Positions 18,002-26,544 of a stretch of DNA of 64,000 nucleotides are shown one piece after another. Source of the stretch: G965226155 sp965226155 (GTDB lineage Bacteria; Pseudomonadota; Gammaproteobacteria; Eutrophobiales; Eutrophobiaceae); the NCBI GenBank assembly GCA_965226155.1, contig OZ245331.1, positions 496,001 through 560,000 of the forward strand, in the 5' to 3' direction. The notes beneath the pieces are model-generated. The model made no database searches. It was not told the origin of the DNA and worked only from the letters and a program-made list of their open reading frames with translations. The number at the start of each line of letters is the position of its first letter. The first letter of the stretch is position 1. The translations under genes and the position numbers were made by a program.

Positions 18002-18574
18002 GGTTATTCCCCCGAGCTAGTTATTGTTTCCCAACATGCATCTTAAACAAACAGTATATATAGAGTATAAATTAATACTTACCAGTTCATTCGTCAAAGA
18101 CGTAATATATATGGTAATTATAATGAAATACTAATATCAGAATTCATTCGAAAAAGCTAGCTGTACTAGGTCAAAGTCAGGCTAGTAGGTGGGCGGGCTT
18201 CTTGATTATCACAGGATAAAACCTGGAAGTTGCTATGTGGGGGAAGAACTTTTCTGATACAACCTTTCGCGTAGAAACCTTTGATACTTCTGGTGCTGGT
18301 CGGATCAAAACAGTTCCAAACAGGCCGGGATCATTTGGTGGGGAAAATTGCTTTTAGCTGGTAATATTCTAAGCTACACAACCAAGGCCACGAGGACGAT
18401 ATTTTATATTGCGCGGTAACCTACAATTTACTATATGTTTGAAAAATTAAAGTGGATTAATTTGATACTTGAATGTATATAGATGTTCAATTACACCACG
18501 TAATCTTTACTCGCTGTAATTAATAGTTACAGGATTATTAACTCAACAAGCATAGTGATCGAAAATAATTACAT
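18002..18574. other. Divergent intergenic region between receptor and MFS genes
   Basis: These 573 bp hold the promoters for both flanking genes and the motif at 18089-18113. A 40-codon frame at 18235-18357 has a plausible GGAAG upstream but no recognisable family, and is too short to call. Nothing else was identified. Confidence 0.5.
18089..18113. promoter_or_regulatory. Putative operator (GTCAAAGAC motif), site 3
   Basis: ATTCGTCAAAGACGTAAT followed by ATATATG is a near-palindrome (GTC-AAA-GAC core with AT-rich arms). It lies 87 bp upstream of the receptor start. A weaker GTCAAAGTC occurs nearby at 18170-18178. The recurrence in other promoters of the island supports a regulatory role. Confidence 0.55.
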
Positions 18575-19753
18575 ATGCTATCAAATAATTTACGTCTTTC
18601 ATTTATCTGTCTCATAATAAATTTTATTGATGCAGGGCTTCTCGCTCAAATGGGGTTGCTAACAGATCCAATTGCAACTGCGTTTAACGTGAGTATTACC
18701 TCAGCTGCGGCAAAGTTTTCTATGTTAACTGGGGGTATATTAGCTGGGAGTATAATTGCCTATTTTCTTATGGATCATTTGGGTGAAAGATTAGTACTTC
18801 TTGGTTCGACTATAATAATTATTTTTTCTGCCATAGCCCTGTACTTTGTAAATAGTATTGTTTTTCTCTCTATTCTTTTTGGTTTGATCGGCGTAGTACA
18901 AGGCATAAGTGTCGTTATTGCCGGCCTCATCATTAGCAAAGTTTGGACTGGGAAGAAAAGAGAAGCATTCTTTATTGGACAAGATGCGTCGTTTAACCTT
19001 GGGGGGTTGTTTTTTCCCTTTATAACAACGTACATTCTTTCGCGTCATATGCCGTGGGAACTATGTTATATCTTCGTCCTTGCGTTCTCGTTGTTTATTA
19101 TTTATCTATTAGTCACATCAAACTTTAGCTTCTCGGGTAGTATTCAAAATGATTCAGATAAAGTACAGAATGTCGAATGGAATAGTGGAATAATTCTTGC
19201 TGGAGTTGCCTTATTTCTTATTATATTGGGTAAATATATTATTATTCTATGGTTACCTCAGTATGCAGAAACTGAATTATCACTTGATGTAGATAAATCA
19301 AGTTTAATTATATCAACGATATTTAGTACAGCACTTATTGGTACAATACTAGGCGTGTATATCATAACTAAAATTAAGCTTGTGTATTTTATGTGTATTG
19401 CTATTTTGATAGGTTTTTTAAGCAGTTTACTATTTATACATACAAGCAATTACACTCTCATGCTAGTTGTGGCAGCAATATTTGGATTAGCAGTTTCTGT
19501 ATTATTTAATGTTTTCATCGTATATGGGCTATCTTTTGCAATAAAACCCTCCCATAAACATATTTCATATATCTTATTTTGTGGTGGTGTCGGAGCTACA
19601 ATTGCACCTTATATAAGCAGTGTAATTGTTGAAAGGTTTGATTTAGCTTCTGCGTTACAAACAAGCAGTGCATTATATGGTATTACACTTTTACTCCTGG
19701 TTGTTTACGAATTATTCGGCACCAAAGCTAAGAATGTATACGCCGATGTTTAA
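18575..19753 (+). CDS. MFS transporter, TsgA-like
   Basis: This 392-residue membrane protein has about 12 hydrophobic spans. The segment around residues 125-165 (KREAFFIGQDASFNLGGLFF) resembles the corresponding region of TsgA-type major facilitator proteins. It is very AT-rich compared with the receptor gene. It is transcribed divergently from the TonB-dependent receptor and would move the imported compound across the inner membrane if the two work together. The substrate cannot be read from the sequence. Confidence 0.75.
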   Translation: MLSNNLRLSFICLIINFIDAGLLAQMGLLTDPIATAFNVSITSAAAKFSMLTGGILAGSIIAYFLMDHLGERLVLLGSTIIIIFSAIALYFVNSIVFLSILFGLIGVVQGISVVIAGLIISKVWTGKKREAFFIGQDASFNLGGLFFPFITTYILSRHMPWELCYIFVLAFSLFIIYLLVTSNFSFSGSIQNDSDKVQNVEWNSGIILAGVALFLIILGKYIIILWLPQYAETELSLDVDKSSLIISTIFSTALIGTILGVYIITKIKLVYFMCIAILIGFLSSLLFIHTSNYTLMLVVAAIFGLAVSVLFNVFIVYGLSFAIKPSHKHISYILFCGGVGATIAPYISSVIVERFDLASALQTSSALYGITLLLLVVYELFGTKAKNVYADV

Positions 19754-19969
19754 GTGATACGCGGTGAAGAAACTCCAAGGAGTTTGTATGAATTTTCTTA
19801 CCGTTGTGGTTTCTCTGCTTATGATATCGCCAATATCATGCTGGCAATCAAACAATCGTGCCCAATAGCTACGTTAGATAAAACGATTATTAAATTGTCA
19901 GACAATGTGAAATACATATTGTTTGAAGTTTTACCGCAAAATCTGTTACTGCAAAATATCCAACGATGA
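19754..19969 (+). pseudogene. C-terminal fragment of a PIN-domain (VapC-like) protein
   Basis: A 71-codon frame directly abuts the MFS stop codon with a GTG start. The segment FSAYDIANIMLAIKQSCPIA, followed by TLDKTI, matches the C-terminal part of VapC PIN ribonucleases (consensus sAYDA..lalA...plaTlDk). The N-terminal two thirds of a PIN domain and the partner antitoxin are absent, so this is a remnant. The apparent coupling to the MFS gene is probably accidental. Confidence 0.55.
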
Positions 19970-20152
19970 TCAACTAGCTAATATTAACCACACATTGTAC
20001 ATACCCGCTCCAGAGTGACGCACACAAACCATCAGGTGGGATGTCATCGAACCACACGATCTTCTACCGTAATGGAAAGTGTATAGATTTCTATATTAAC
20101 TTTTTCTGTTCCACACATGACGACAATGGTCAAAAATGTACTTGAAAGCTCC

Positions 20153-20178
20153 ATTAGTCAAAGACATAATATCTGTCT
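20153..20178. promoter_or_regulatory. Putative operator (GTCAAAGAC motif), site 4
   Basis: ATTAGTCAAAGACATAAT followed by ATCTG is the best near-palindrome of the set. It lies about 137 bp upstream of the LysR gene in an otherwise empty 337-bp interval. It also fits the T-N11-A pattern of LysR boxes, which would suit autoregulation. Confidence 0.55.
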
Positions 20179-20306
20179 TCACCATAAGTCATCTATAATA
20201 ACGCGGAAGTGGGTATTCATAATTAATTGTTTTTATTATAAATGTGTTTTAATGATTTAAGCCGACCATTTTTGCTGACACCAAAGTCGTAATATTGGAG
20301 GACAGA

Positions 20307-21227
20307 ATGATGGAAGAATTGAACCTGCGGCATCTCAGGGCTTGGTTAACAGTAGTCCAGGAGGGGTCAGTCACCGCAGGCGCGCAGAAGATAGGCGTTT
20401 CCCAACCGGGAATTTCTCAACAAATAAAATCTCTCGAAGACTACTTCGGCGGCCAGCTGCTAGAAAGACTACAACATGGGGTTCAACCCAGTACTCTTGG
20501 CCGATCACTAATGGGGGATGCGCAAGCCACCCTTTCAGCAGCAACCCGTCTTGCCCGAAAGGCCCAAAGCATTACCGGCCTAGAGACAGGGATACTCGAA
20601 ATCGCTACCCTGCCCACGCTAGTGGATGCCATTATGATTGAACCCATCCGACGTTGGCTTGCGGCATATCCGGGTGTAGCTATTCACTTAAGGGAGTTTC
20701 CCCAGCAATCAGCAATGACTAAGTCGGTTGCTCTCGGCGTAGGTGACTTAGCCATTGGTGTACGACCACCACGGTGGTCAGGTGAAGTTATCACGCTCGG
20801 TTGGGAACAGTTTGTTGTCGTGCTACCGCCAAATGACCCTCTTGCAGGACAAACAGAACCTATCGTACTGGCTGATCTCGCCGATCGTAACTGGATACTC
20901 TACGAACCCTCAAATGGTCTTGCTGACTATGTCAACTATGCCTGCGCAATGGCAAGCTTTCTGCCCAACAAGACAGTGGAAACCTCCCAGGTGGAGGTGG
21001 CTGTTCACCTGGCACTTGCCGGACTGGGTGCAGTACTTGTACCCCAAGCAAATGTCCCGTCGGATCTTGCACACAAGGCTTTACCTCTTGATCCCCCTAT
21101 TGTTTGGGAAATTGCCGTTTATTCTCGATCAGAGTTGTCCCCTTCCGCTGCAGCCTTTGTTGAGTTCTTGGGTGATAGGGAGTGGTTGTCCTTACCAGCC
21201 AATGCCGTTGTGCTACCCGGAAGCTAA
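20307..21227 (+). CDS. LysR-family transcriptional regulator
   Basis: This 306-residue regulator has an N-terminal winged helix-turn-helix (LRHLRAWLTVVQEGSVTAGA, then SQPGISQQIKSLE) and a periplasmic-binding-like effector domain from about residue 90 to 295. A GGAGG at 20297-20301, five bases before the ATG at 20307, fixes the start; an upstream in-frame TTG overlaps this site and is unlikely. It lies next to, and on the same strand as, the oxygenase operon it probably activates. The inducer is probably a pathway substrate or intermediate. Confidence 0.92.
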   Translation: MMEELNLRHLRAWLTVVQEGSVTAGAQKIGVSQPGISQQIKSLEDYFGGQLLERLQHGVQPSTLGRSLMGDAQATLSAATRLARKAQSITGLETGILEIATLPTLVDAIMIEPIRRWLAAYPGVAIHLREFPQQSAMTKSVALGVGDLAIGVRPPRWSGEVITLGWEQFVVVLPPNDPLAGQTEPIVLADLADRNWILYEPSNGLADYVNYACAMASFLPNKTVETSQVEVAVHLALAGLGAVLVPQANVPSDLAHKALPLDPPIVWEIAVYSRSELSPSAAAFVEFLGDREWLSLPANAVVLPGS

Positions 21228-21282
21228 ATAATTATCCTTCATCAAGCTTCTTATAAGAAACAGATTATGTCTAGTATATTTG

Positions 21283-21399
21283 TTTAGTCTTTGACTGATA
21301 GTCTAGTACGTTTTAGTCTTTTTTGTCCTGTGGGGCATTCCAGGAGGAAATTAATTTAATCGGGAGACATGTTTTGCATATAATGACTGAGAGTGTCAT
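21283..21399 (+). promoter_or_regulatory. Oxygenase-operon promoter region with operator site 5
   Basis: On the minus strand, 21283-21299 reads as the island motif (ATCAGTCAAAGACTAAA). Downstream, TATAAT at 21379-21384 is a strong -10 box with a poor -35 (TTAATC at 21356), as expected for an activator-dependent promoter. ATGAC-N7-GTCAT (21383-21399) is a small dyad overlapping the probable transcription start. TAGTCTAG at 21299-21306 echoes the inverted repeat near 10330. Confidence 0.5.
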
Positions 21400-21465
21400 C
21401 ACTACACCCGCCCATTCGCTACAATTTCTATTTCTACGCAGAGGGTTAACTTATAGGTGATCATC

Positions 21466-22560
21466 ATGACCATGCCGACTAATTGGGCACCGTCCAAAAA
21501 TCAACTTCTCGATCTGTCTCGTGAGTACACAACAGAAGGCGAGCAAAGAATCTACGAAATGTACAGGCACTTCTGGCATCCCGTTGCTTACACCCATGAC
21601 CTACAGCCGGATATAATGAACCACCAACTTCTGCCGGAACCATTAAAAGTGACCCTGTGTGGTCAGGATCTTGTGCTGGTGAAATTGAACGGCGAGATTC
21701 AAGCTTTCAATGATGTCTGTCCACATAAAGGAACAAGATTGTCTCTTGGTAAAGTTGTCGAAGGACCTGATGGGAAAGAAGCACTGCGCTGTGGTTATCA
21801 TGGCTGGCAGTACGATATTAATGGTCAATGTACCCATATCCCGCAACGCCCGGACCTAGTCGGAAAGGTACGGGCCTGTGTCAAACCCTATCAGACTAGG
21901 GTAGCTTATGGCATGGTATGGGTTTGCCTGGAAGATGAATCCCATTTTTCATTCCCTGAGTTTCCCGAATGGAACGATCCGGAGTGGACCTTTCTGCCGG
22001 TGCCAGCCAGCAACTGGAACGTGGCAGCAACACGACGAATAGAAAACTATTGTGACCTGCTTCACTTCGCCTTTGTCCATGACAAGTTCCTTGGCGAGAT
22101 CACTGAGCCAGAAATACCTGAGCATAAAGTCTGGCGAGAGGATCCCGGTGTCTTGCGGATGACTTTTGATAAAATAACGACCTACCGTGAAGGTCCCCCT
22201 GGTGCTCGACCCTTAGCAAAACGCAATTATCACATCTACATGCCAACGACGATACATCTTCACGTAGAGTCGGATGGGGCAAAGTATTTACTTTTTTTCC
22301 ACCCGTCCCCGGTGGGTCCGAAGGAGGTCCGGAATTTCACTATTGCCGGTAGCACTTATTCCTCTCACGAGACCCTTTATGAAGATCTGATCACGGTTGC
22401 GGAATTGACTTACGCACAAGACAAGGCATTGGTTGAATCGCAACGCCCGGAAATGTTGCAGGAAGATATTTCCTTTGAAATGTATTTGAAGGATGCTGAC
22501 ACATTTACCCTGAACTATCGAACATGGCTAGTTGAACTTGCAAAGGAACTGTCTGAATGA
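21466..22560 (+). CDS. Rieske non-haem iron oxygenase (complete catalytic subunit)
   Basis: This is a ring-hydroxylating or N/O-demethylating oxygenase with both metal centres. Counting from an upstream GTG at 21457, the Rieske [2Fe-2S] ligands are C88 and H90 (CPHKGTRLS) and C112 and H115 (CGYHGW). The mononuclear iron site is D200, H203 and H208 (ENYCDLLHFAFVH). The ATG at 21466 is preferred because AGG lies eight bases upstream. The size (364 residues) and single-gene organisation fit the vanillate-demethylase, NdmA and carbazole-type monocomponent oxygenases. The stop overlaps the ferredoxin start (ATGA), implying that ferredoxin is its electron donor. N-demethylation of a heterocycle is the inferred reaction. 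Confidence 0.88.
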   Translation: MTMPTNWAPSKNQLLDLSREYTTEGEQRIYEMYRHFWHPVAYTHDLQPDIMNHQLLPEPLKVTLCGQDLVLVKLNGEIQAFNDVCPHKGTRLSLGKVVEGPDGKEALRCGYHGWQYDINGQCTHIPQRPDLVGKVRACVKPYQTRVAYGMVWVCLEDESHFSFPEFPEWNDPEWTFLPVPASNWNVAATRRIENYCDLLHFAFVHDKFLGEITEPEIPEHKVWREDPGVLRMTFDKITTYREGPPGARPLAKRNYHIYMPTTIHLHVESDGAKYLLFFHPSPVGPKEVRNFTIAGSTYSSHETLYEDLITVAELTYAQDKALVESQRPEMLQEDISFEMYLKDADTFTLNYRTWLVELAKELSE

Positions 22561-22745
22561 AAGTAACACTTGATAAGAAAAAGTGCATGAACTCTGGCAT
22601 GTGTACTCAAGCTGCTCCTAAAATTTTTGAGATGGATGATGAAGGCGAACTAGTTATTTTAATTGAAGATGTCACTGATGAGCACCTTGGGGACGTAAAA
22701 GATGCAGTTGCATGTTGCCCCACCAACGCATTGCAACTCAAGTAG
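22557..22745 (+). CDS. Small ferredoxin ([3Fe-4S] type likely)
   Basis: This 62-residue ferredoxin has C10, C16, C53 and C54. The C-x5-C ... CP pattern lacks the second cysteine of the usual C-x2-C-x2-C motif, which points to a [3Fe-4S] cluster of the kind that serves cytochromes P450. The start overlaps the oxygenase stop by four bases (ATGA), so the two are made together. No ferredoxin reductase gene is visible in the window, so electrons must come from a reductase encoded elsewhere. Confidence 0.85.
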   Translation: MKVTLDKKKCMNSGMCTQAAPKIFEMDDEGELVILIEDVTDEHLGDVKDAVACCPTNALQLK

Positions 22746-23653
22746 TTCCTAATTTTAATACCATCCAAGTTGATACTTTATCGACATTTCAGATCGATAC
22801 CACTGTGAATGCGAAAGATGACAAAATAGTCTGGAACACTTGGTATCCCATTGGTGTTCCATCTGAGTTAGCGTATCGTGGCGCTACACATACCCGCTTA
22901 CTTGATCATGAGATTGAGCTTCAAATTAAACTGCCACATCTTTCGGCAAGATGTGGAGGCAAAACACTACCACTGATAGAACAGCTCGGTTATGTTTGGA
23001 CGACACTCGGAGATCCTGAAATTTCTCCACAAAGATTACCTGAGTATGATGAACCAGATCGGTTCGTTATGAATGTTTTTTCGAGCCCGATAAAAAGCTG
23101 CGGGTTGCGGATGGTCGATAACGTCCTCGACAATGCACATTTTCCATTTGTACATCCTGGGATTCACGGTGATGAAGATCACTTGGAGTTGAGCACTCAT
23201 GAAACCTCTGTTGATGAAAACGGGGTCCTATGGTCTCACTCTCGCGAACGCTGGTATCCGTTAACGCAATCCATGGCAGTGTATTCGTATCGTGTCTCCA
23301 ACCCATATTCCGTCATACTGTTAATTCATCGACCAATAATTAAGGGACAAGAACAACGCTATGATTTCGTAGGAGTTTTTACGCAACCTACTAGTGAGGA
23401 AAACTTTATTCTTCATAAGATGTATGCCGGTGTTAAAGAAAATTGGACGGAACAGACTCAAATGCGCGCTGATGAACAATGGGTCGCAGTTCAGGACAAG
23501 TATGTAATCGAAAAACACAACCCCAAAAAACTCGTAATCGATGAAAATTATGAATCTTCCATTTCTTCTGTCGATACTGCCTCTCTTGCATATCGAAACT
23601 GGCTTCGAGAAAACCATGTGCAGTATGGTGTTATTTATGAGAAAAGCTTCTGA
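22712..23653 (+). CDS. Rieske-oxygenase-like catalytic subunit lacking the Rieske domain (NdmC-like)
   Basis: This 313-residue protein has the mononuclear iron ligands of a Rieske oxygenase, D140, H143 and H148 (NVLDNAHFPFVH), and a late acidic motif (VQDKYVIEKH). Where the Rieske CxH/CxxH motifs should stand, between NTWYPIG and LGYVWTTLGD, there are only about 45 residues with no Cys-His pairs. It therefore needs an outside Rieske centre. This is the situation of NdmC, the 7-methylxanthine N7-demethylase subunit of P. putida CBB5. The next gene supplies a Rieske domain and the one after that a GST-like protein, as NdmD and NdmE do there. The ATG at 22712 overlaps the ferredoxin gene by 34 bp; a GTG at 22805 is an alternative start. 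Confidence 0.83.
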   Translation: MLPHQRIATQVVPNFNTIQVDTLSTFQIDTTVNAKDDKIVWNTWYPIGVPSELAYRGATHTRLLDHEIELQIKLPHLSARCGGKTLPLIEQLGYVWTTLGDPEISPQRLPEYDEPDRFVMNVFSSPIKSCGLRMVDNVLDNAHFPFVHPGIHGDEDHLELSTHETSVDENGVLWSHSRERWYPLTQSMAVYSYRVSNPYSVILLIHRPIIKGQEQRYDFVGVFTQPTSEENFILHKMYAGVKENWTEQTQMRADEQWVAVQDKYVIEKHNPKKLVIDENYESSISSVDTASLAYRNWLRENHVQYGVIYEKSF

Positions 23654-23655
23654 CG

Positions 23656-24255
23656 ATGACTACATCTAATTCTGCTCCGATAGCACTGGAGCGAGAAGTT
23701 TTTCCCAGAAACTTAATACGTGTAGGATTCAATGACAATGAATTCGTTCTTTGGAGGGATGACAATAATAAAATACAAGTTTGGGAGGATCGTTGCCCAC
23801 ATCGAAGCATACGATTGAGCGCTGGACGGAATCTCGGCGATGGTATTCAATGCATTTACCATGGTTGGAAATTTAATTGTAATGGCTTCGTCATTGACAT
23901 TCCCGCGGGAAGAAATCAACCGTTGCCCAAAATTAACGTGATGGTGATAGCAAGCAAAACTATTGATGGATTTGTATGGGTATCATCAGACGATGAAGTG
24001 CTTATCCCCCCTGATTTTGCTCCAGACAACAACGATGTGCTATTGCGACCTATATCCGTGAATGCTTCGGCTAAAGTGACGCAGAATTTGCTGGACCAGG
24101 AATACGACATCACTCTGATTGCCACACCCACAAGCAATGACTTCTGCACCATTTTTGGTTATGCCCCACCTTGTGATAATAAATCACCATTAGAAACGGC
24201 CCGCTATTGGAATAGTATGTTGACTACAACAAGACGCTTGCTAGAAACTGGTTAA
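23656..24255 (+). CDS. Stand-alone Rieske [2Fe-2S] protein with degenerate oxygenase tail
   Basis: This 199-residue protein has a complete Rieske site: C47 and H49 (CPHRSIRLS) and C66 and H69 (CIYHGW). The region after residue 125 looks like a shrunken oxygenase catalytic domain: NLLDQEYD stands where D-x2-H-x4-H is expected, so the iron ligands are lost. It starts two bases after the Rieske-less catalytic subunit and probably feeds electrons to its iron. In CBB5 the equivalent Rieske domain is fused to the reductase NdmD; here it is free and no reductase follows. That organisation is unusual and the electron path is inferred. Confidence 0.83.
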   Translation: MTTSNSAPIALEREVFPRNLIRVGFNDNEFVLWRDDNNKIQVWEDRCPHRSIRLSAGRNLGDGIQCIYHGWKFNCNGFVIDIPAGRNQPLPKINVMVIASKTIDGFVWVSSDDEVLIPPDFAPDNNDVLLRPISVNASAKVTQNLLDQEYDITLIATPTSNDFCTIFGYAPPCDNKSPLETARYWNSMLTTTRRLLETG

Positions 24256-24260
24256 ATCTA

Positions 24261-24905
24261 ATGATCGAACTTTACGACTATGCCCTTTCAGGTAACTGTT
24301 ATAAAATACATCTGTTACTTAAGTGGCTAAAATTAGATTATAAAAAAATACCAATCGATTTCTATCCGGGTGTTGAGCACAAGTCCGATGCCTTTCTTGA
24401 AATTAACCCACTAGGGCAACTTCCTGTATTGCGGGATGAGACATCGGTTATCCGCGATGCGCAGGCAATATTGGTACATCTGGCAACGACCTATGATAAT
24501 TCGGGTAAGTGGTATCCACTAAATCACTCTGAATTGCTTGGGCAAATTCAAAGTTGGCTTGCGTTTGCTGACTCTATTACCGCTACTTGTTCGGCTGCTC
24601 GATTACACGATGCAATGTTTTACACAATAAATATACACAAAGCCCGGCATGATGGAGAGCATTTACTAAGGATTTTGGACGAGCATCTTTGGTTTCGTGA
24701 ACAAGAAAATGCTGACTGGATCTGTACAGATAGACACCCATGCATTGCTGACATAGCATGTTTTCCCTATGTCGCACTCTGTGAAGAAGGTGGAATTTCA
24801 CAACTACCATTTCCAGCAATTCAACGTTGGCTGCAAAGATTTATGCGAATTAATGATTTTGAACCAATGGCAGGGATGATGCCACTAAAAATGGCCAGTC
24901 TTTAG
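24261..24905 (+). CDS. Glutathione S-transferase-like protein (NdmE-like)
   Basis: This 214-residue protein has an N-terminal thioredoxin-like fold (MIELYDYALSGNCYKIHLLL, with the cis-proline motif NPLGQLPVL) and a C-terminal all-helical GST domain with the capping segment CIADIACFPYVA. It follows the Rieske protein by five bases. In the CBB5 methylxanthine system the GST-like NdmE is a structural member of the NdmC-NdmD complex. The same gene order here argues for a structural, rather than detoxifying, role. A true glutathione-dependent reaction remains possible. Confidence 0.82.
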   Translation: MIELYDYALSGNCYKIHLLLKWLKLDYKKIPIDFYPGVEHKSDAFLEINPLGQLPVLRDETSVIRDAQAILVHLATTYDNSGKWYPLNHSELLGQIQSWLAFADSITATCSAARLHDAMFYTINIHKARHDGEHLLRILDEHLWFREQENADWICTDRHPCIADIACFPYVALCEEGGISQLPFPAIQRWLQRFMRINDFEPMAGMMPLKMASL

Positions 24906-24970
24906 TTCATAATGTAATTAATTTTATACTCTGATTTGCAGTTCAGGTATAAGATAAATGTTATGATCAA

Positions 24971-24998
24971 CATAAATCCTATATCTTTGACTATTAAT
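24971..24998. promoter_or_regulatory. Putative operator (GTCAAAGAC motif), site 6
   Basis: Read on the minus strand this is ATTAATAGTCAAAGATAT followed by AGGATTTATG, matching the island motif with one change in the GAC half. It lies in the 162-bp gap between the GST-like gene and the cyclase gene, marking a likely second operon start. Confidence 0.5.
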
Positions 24999-25067
24999 AT
25001 ATCCAAGCATACCATTTCTAAAAAAACCGGCAATTTGAAGAAAAAAATTATCTGAGAACTTTTTTAA

Positions 25068-26045
25068 ATGTGTGGATTAACCGAAGAAGAAGTAAAACAG
25101 ATTAAAAGCGAACTCCAACCCGAACCGTTGCTTGACAAGGGTGGGCATAAGGTTTCAAAGAGTCCTTGGGGGCCTGCAGATGAAATCGGACGACTTAATT
25201 GGATAAAACCTGAATCTGTTCAAACGATTATATCAAAAATGGATGGTCGTCATGTCTTTGACCTCAGCGTGGATTATCGTTCGGACATGCCATCTTGGAC
25301 TGAAGCAGGTGATCCTCCATTCAGTATTTGGATGACGCATACACCAAAAGGTGAGATCGCGTTTGGTCGCTCTGGTTATAGTGGTGAAATTCATAAAGAA
25401 TATAGCTACTCAGGCGATGCGATTTCGATGTACACCCACTGCGGAACCCATATAGATACTCTTAACCATATGGGCTATTGGGGTAAATTTTGGAATGGCT
25501 GGACTCAGGATGAGCATTTGGGAAGTATGGTATGGACTAAAGGTGGCACTGATCGTTATCCCCCCATTATTGCAAGAGGAGTTATGCTAGATGTAGCAAC
25601 TATGCATGGTGTCGATATCCTTGAAAATCATTATGAAATTACACCAAAAGATATTCAGGATACTGCAAAAAAACAAGGTGTCAAATTCCAGAAAGGAGAT
25701 ATTGTTCTAATCCGTACCGGGCGCATGCGCATGTGGCCAGACTTAGACTATCTTGCTGCATCGCCTGGTATAAATGTTGATACAGCGCGATGGCTTTGTG
25801 AAGAAGCAGGCGCCATGTGCATCGCAGGTGACAACATAGGACTTGAGCCACAACCATACCATGGCCAATATGCCCCAGTACATTGTTATATGTTCTCTAC
25901 TGCCGGTAGTCAGATTATTGAAGTCGTAAACATGGAAGAGATAGCAGCAGAAAAAATATACGAATTCGCATTTATGGGTTTTCCAATGAAGATATACGGT
26001 TGCACCGGTGCACCCATGCCGTCAGTCGCCATTCCCTTGAGGTAA
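25068..26045 (+). CDS. Cyclase-family metal hydrolase (kynurenine formamidase / isatin hydrolase fold)
   Basis: This 325-residue protein of the cyclase family has the metal-binding signature HxGTHxD at residues 124-130 (YTHCGTHIDTLNH). Members hydrolyse amide bonds, including ring amides such as isatin, with a divalent metal. The GDIVLIRTGR and AGDNIGLEPQP segments are typical of the longer members. It is first in an operon running through the MFS gene at 31.5 kb, with a five-base gap to the next gene. In this setting it may open a heterocyclic ring or cleave an N-formyl or amide intermediate. The substrate is not known. Confidence 0.85.
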   Translation: MCGLTEEEVKQIKSELQPEPLLDKGGHKVSKSPWGPADEIGRLNWIKPESVQTIISKMDGRHVFDLSVDYRSDMPSWTEAGDPPFSIWMTHTPKGEIAFGRSGYSGEIHKEYSYSGDAISMYTHCGTHIDTLNHMGYWGKFWNGWTQDEHLGSMVWTKGGTDRYPPIIARGVMLDVATMHGVDILENHYEITPKDIQDTAKKQGVKFQKGDIVLIRTGRMRMWPDLDYLAASPGINVDTARWLCEEAGAMCIAGDNIGLEPQPYHGQYAPVHCYMFSTAGSQIIEVVNMEEIAAEKIYEFAFMGFPMKIYGCTGAPMPSVAIPLR

Positions 26046-26049
26046 TTAC

Positions 26050-26529
26050 ATGCTAAAACTTAAGCGTCTCGACAATATAGATATTGTCGTTAATGACTTT
26101 CCCAAGATGGTGGACTTCTATAAGAATGTCCTTGGCCTCCACTTACACCCTCATGGCTATGAACCTGAAAAAGGCTGGGCTATGTTTATGTGTGGTGATG
26201 TAGACTTAGTATTGTTGTCTGTCCCACATGCAGATCGTGGCGAACGACAGAGGACAGGAAATTATGTGCAAGACCCTGCTGGTGTACATTCCTTTGCTAT
26301 GCAGGTGGAAGATATTGACGAAGCTATTGCTGAACTGGACAAACATCAAATTCAATGGGCTGGTGAGACAAATGTCTATGGTGCTGGTGCGTTTCTTGAT
26401 GGAATCCCTAGTGATGATTTTGAAGGAATTTGGTATCGCTTCCGTTCATTCTATGACCCGGAAGGAAATGTCACCCACATTTGTGAAGTTCACCCTCCAC
26501 CCGGATTTGATCGAAGTAAAGCATTCTAA
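26050..26529 (+). CDS. VOC-superfamily protein (glyoxalase/dioxygenase fold)
   Basis: This 159-residue single-chain vicinal-oxygen-chelate protein has two beta-alpha-beta-beta-beta repeats. The first begins LDNIDIVVNDFPKMVDFYK and the second HSFAMQVEDIDEAIAELD. The last strand ends FYDPEGNVTHICEVHPP with the usual metal-binding Glu. Family members include isomerases, lyases and extradiol dioxygenases. The protein is too generic to assign a reaction. Tight spacing to the cyclase (four bases) and the deacetylase-like gene (15 bases) shows it belongs to the same pathway. Confidence 0.8.
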   Translation: MLKLKRLDNIDIVVNDFPKMVDFYKNVLGLHLHPHGYEPEKGWAMFMCGDVDLVLLSVPHADRGERQRTGNYVQDPAGVHSFAMQVEDIDEAIAELDKHQIQWAGETNVYGAGAFLDGIPSDDFEGIWYRFRSFYDPEGNVTHICEVHPPPGFDRSKAF

Positions 26530-26544
26530 GAGATAATCTAAACT

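Noticed and set aside
18235..18357. 40-codon frame in the receptor/MFS intergenic region
   Set aside because: It has a passable ribosome-binding site but no recognisable sequence and is too short to support.
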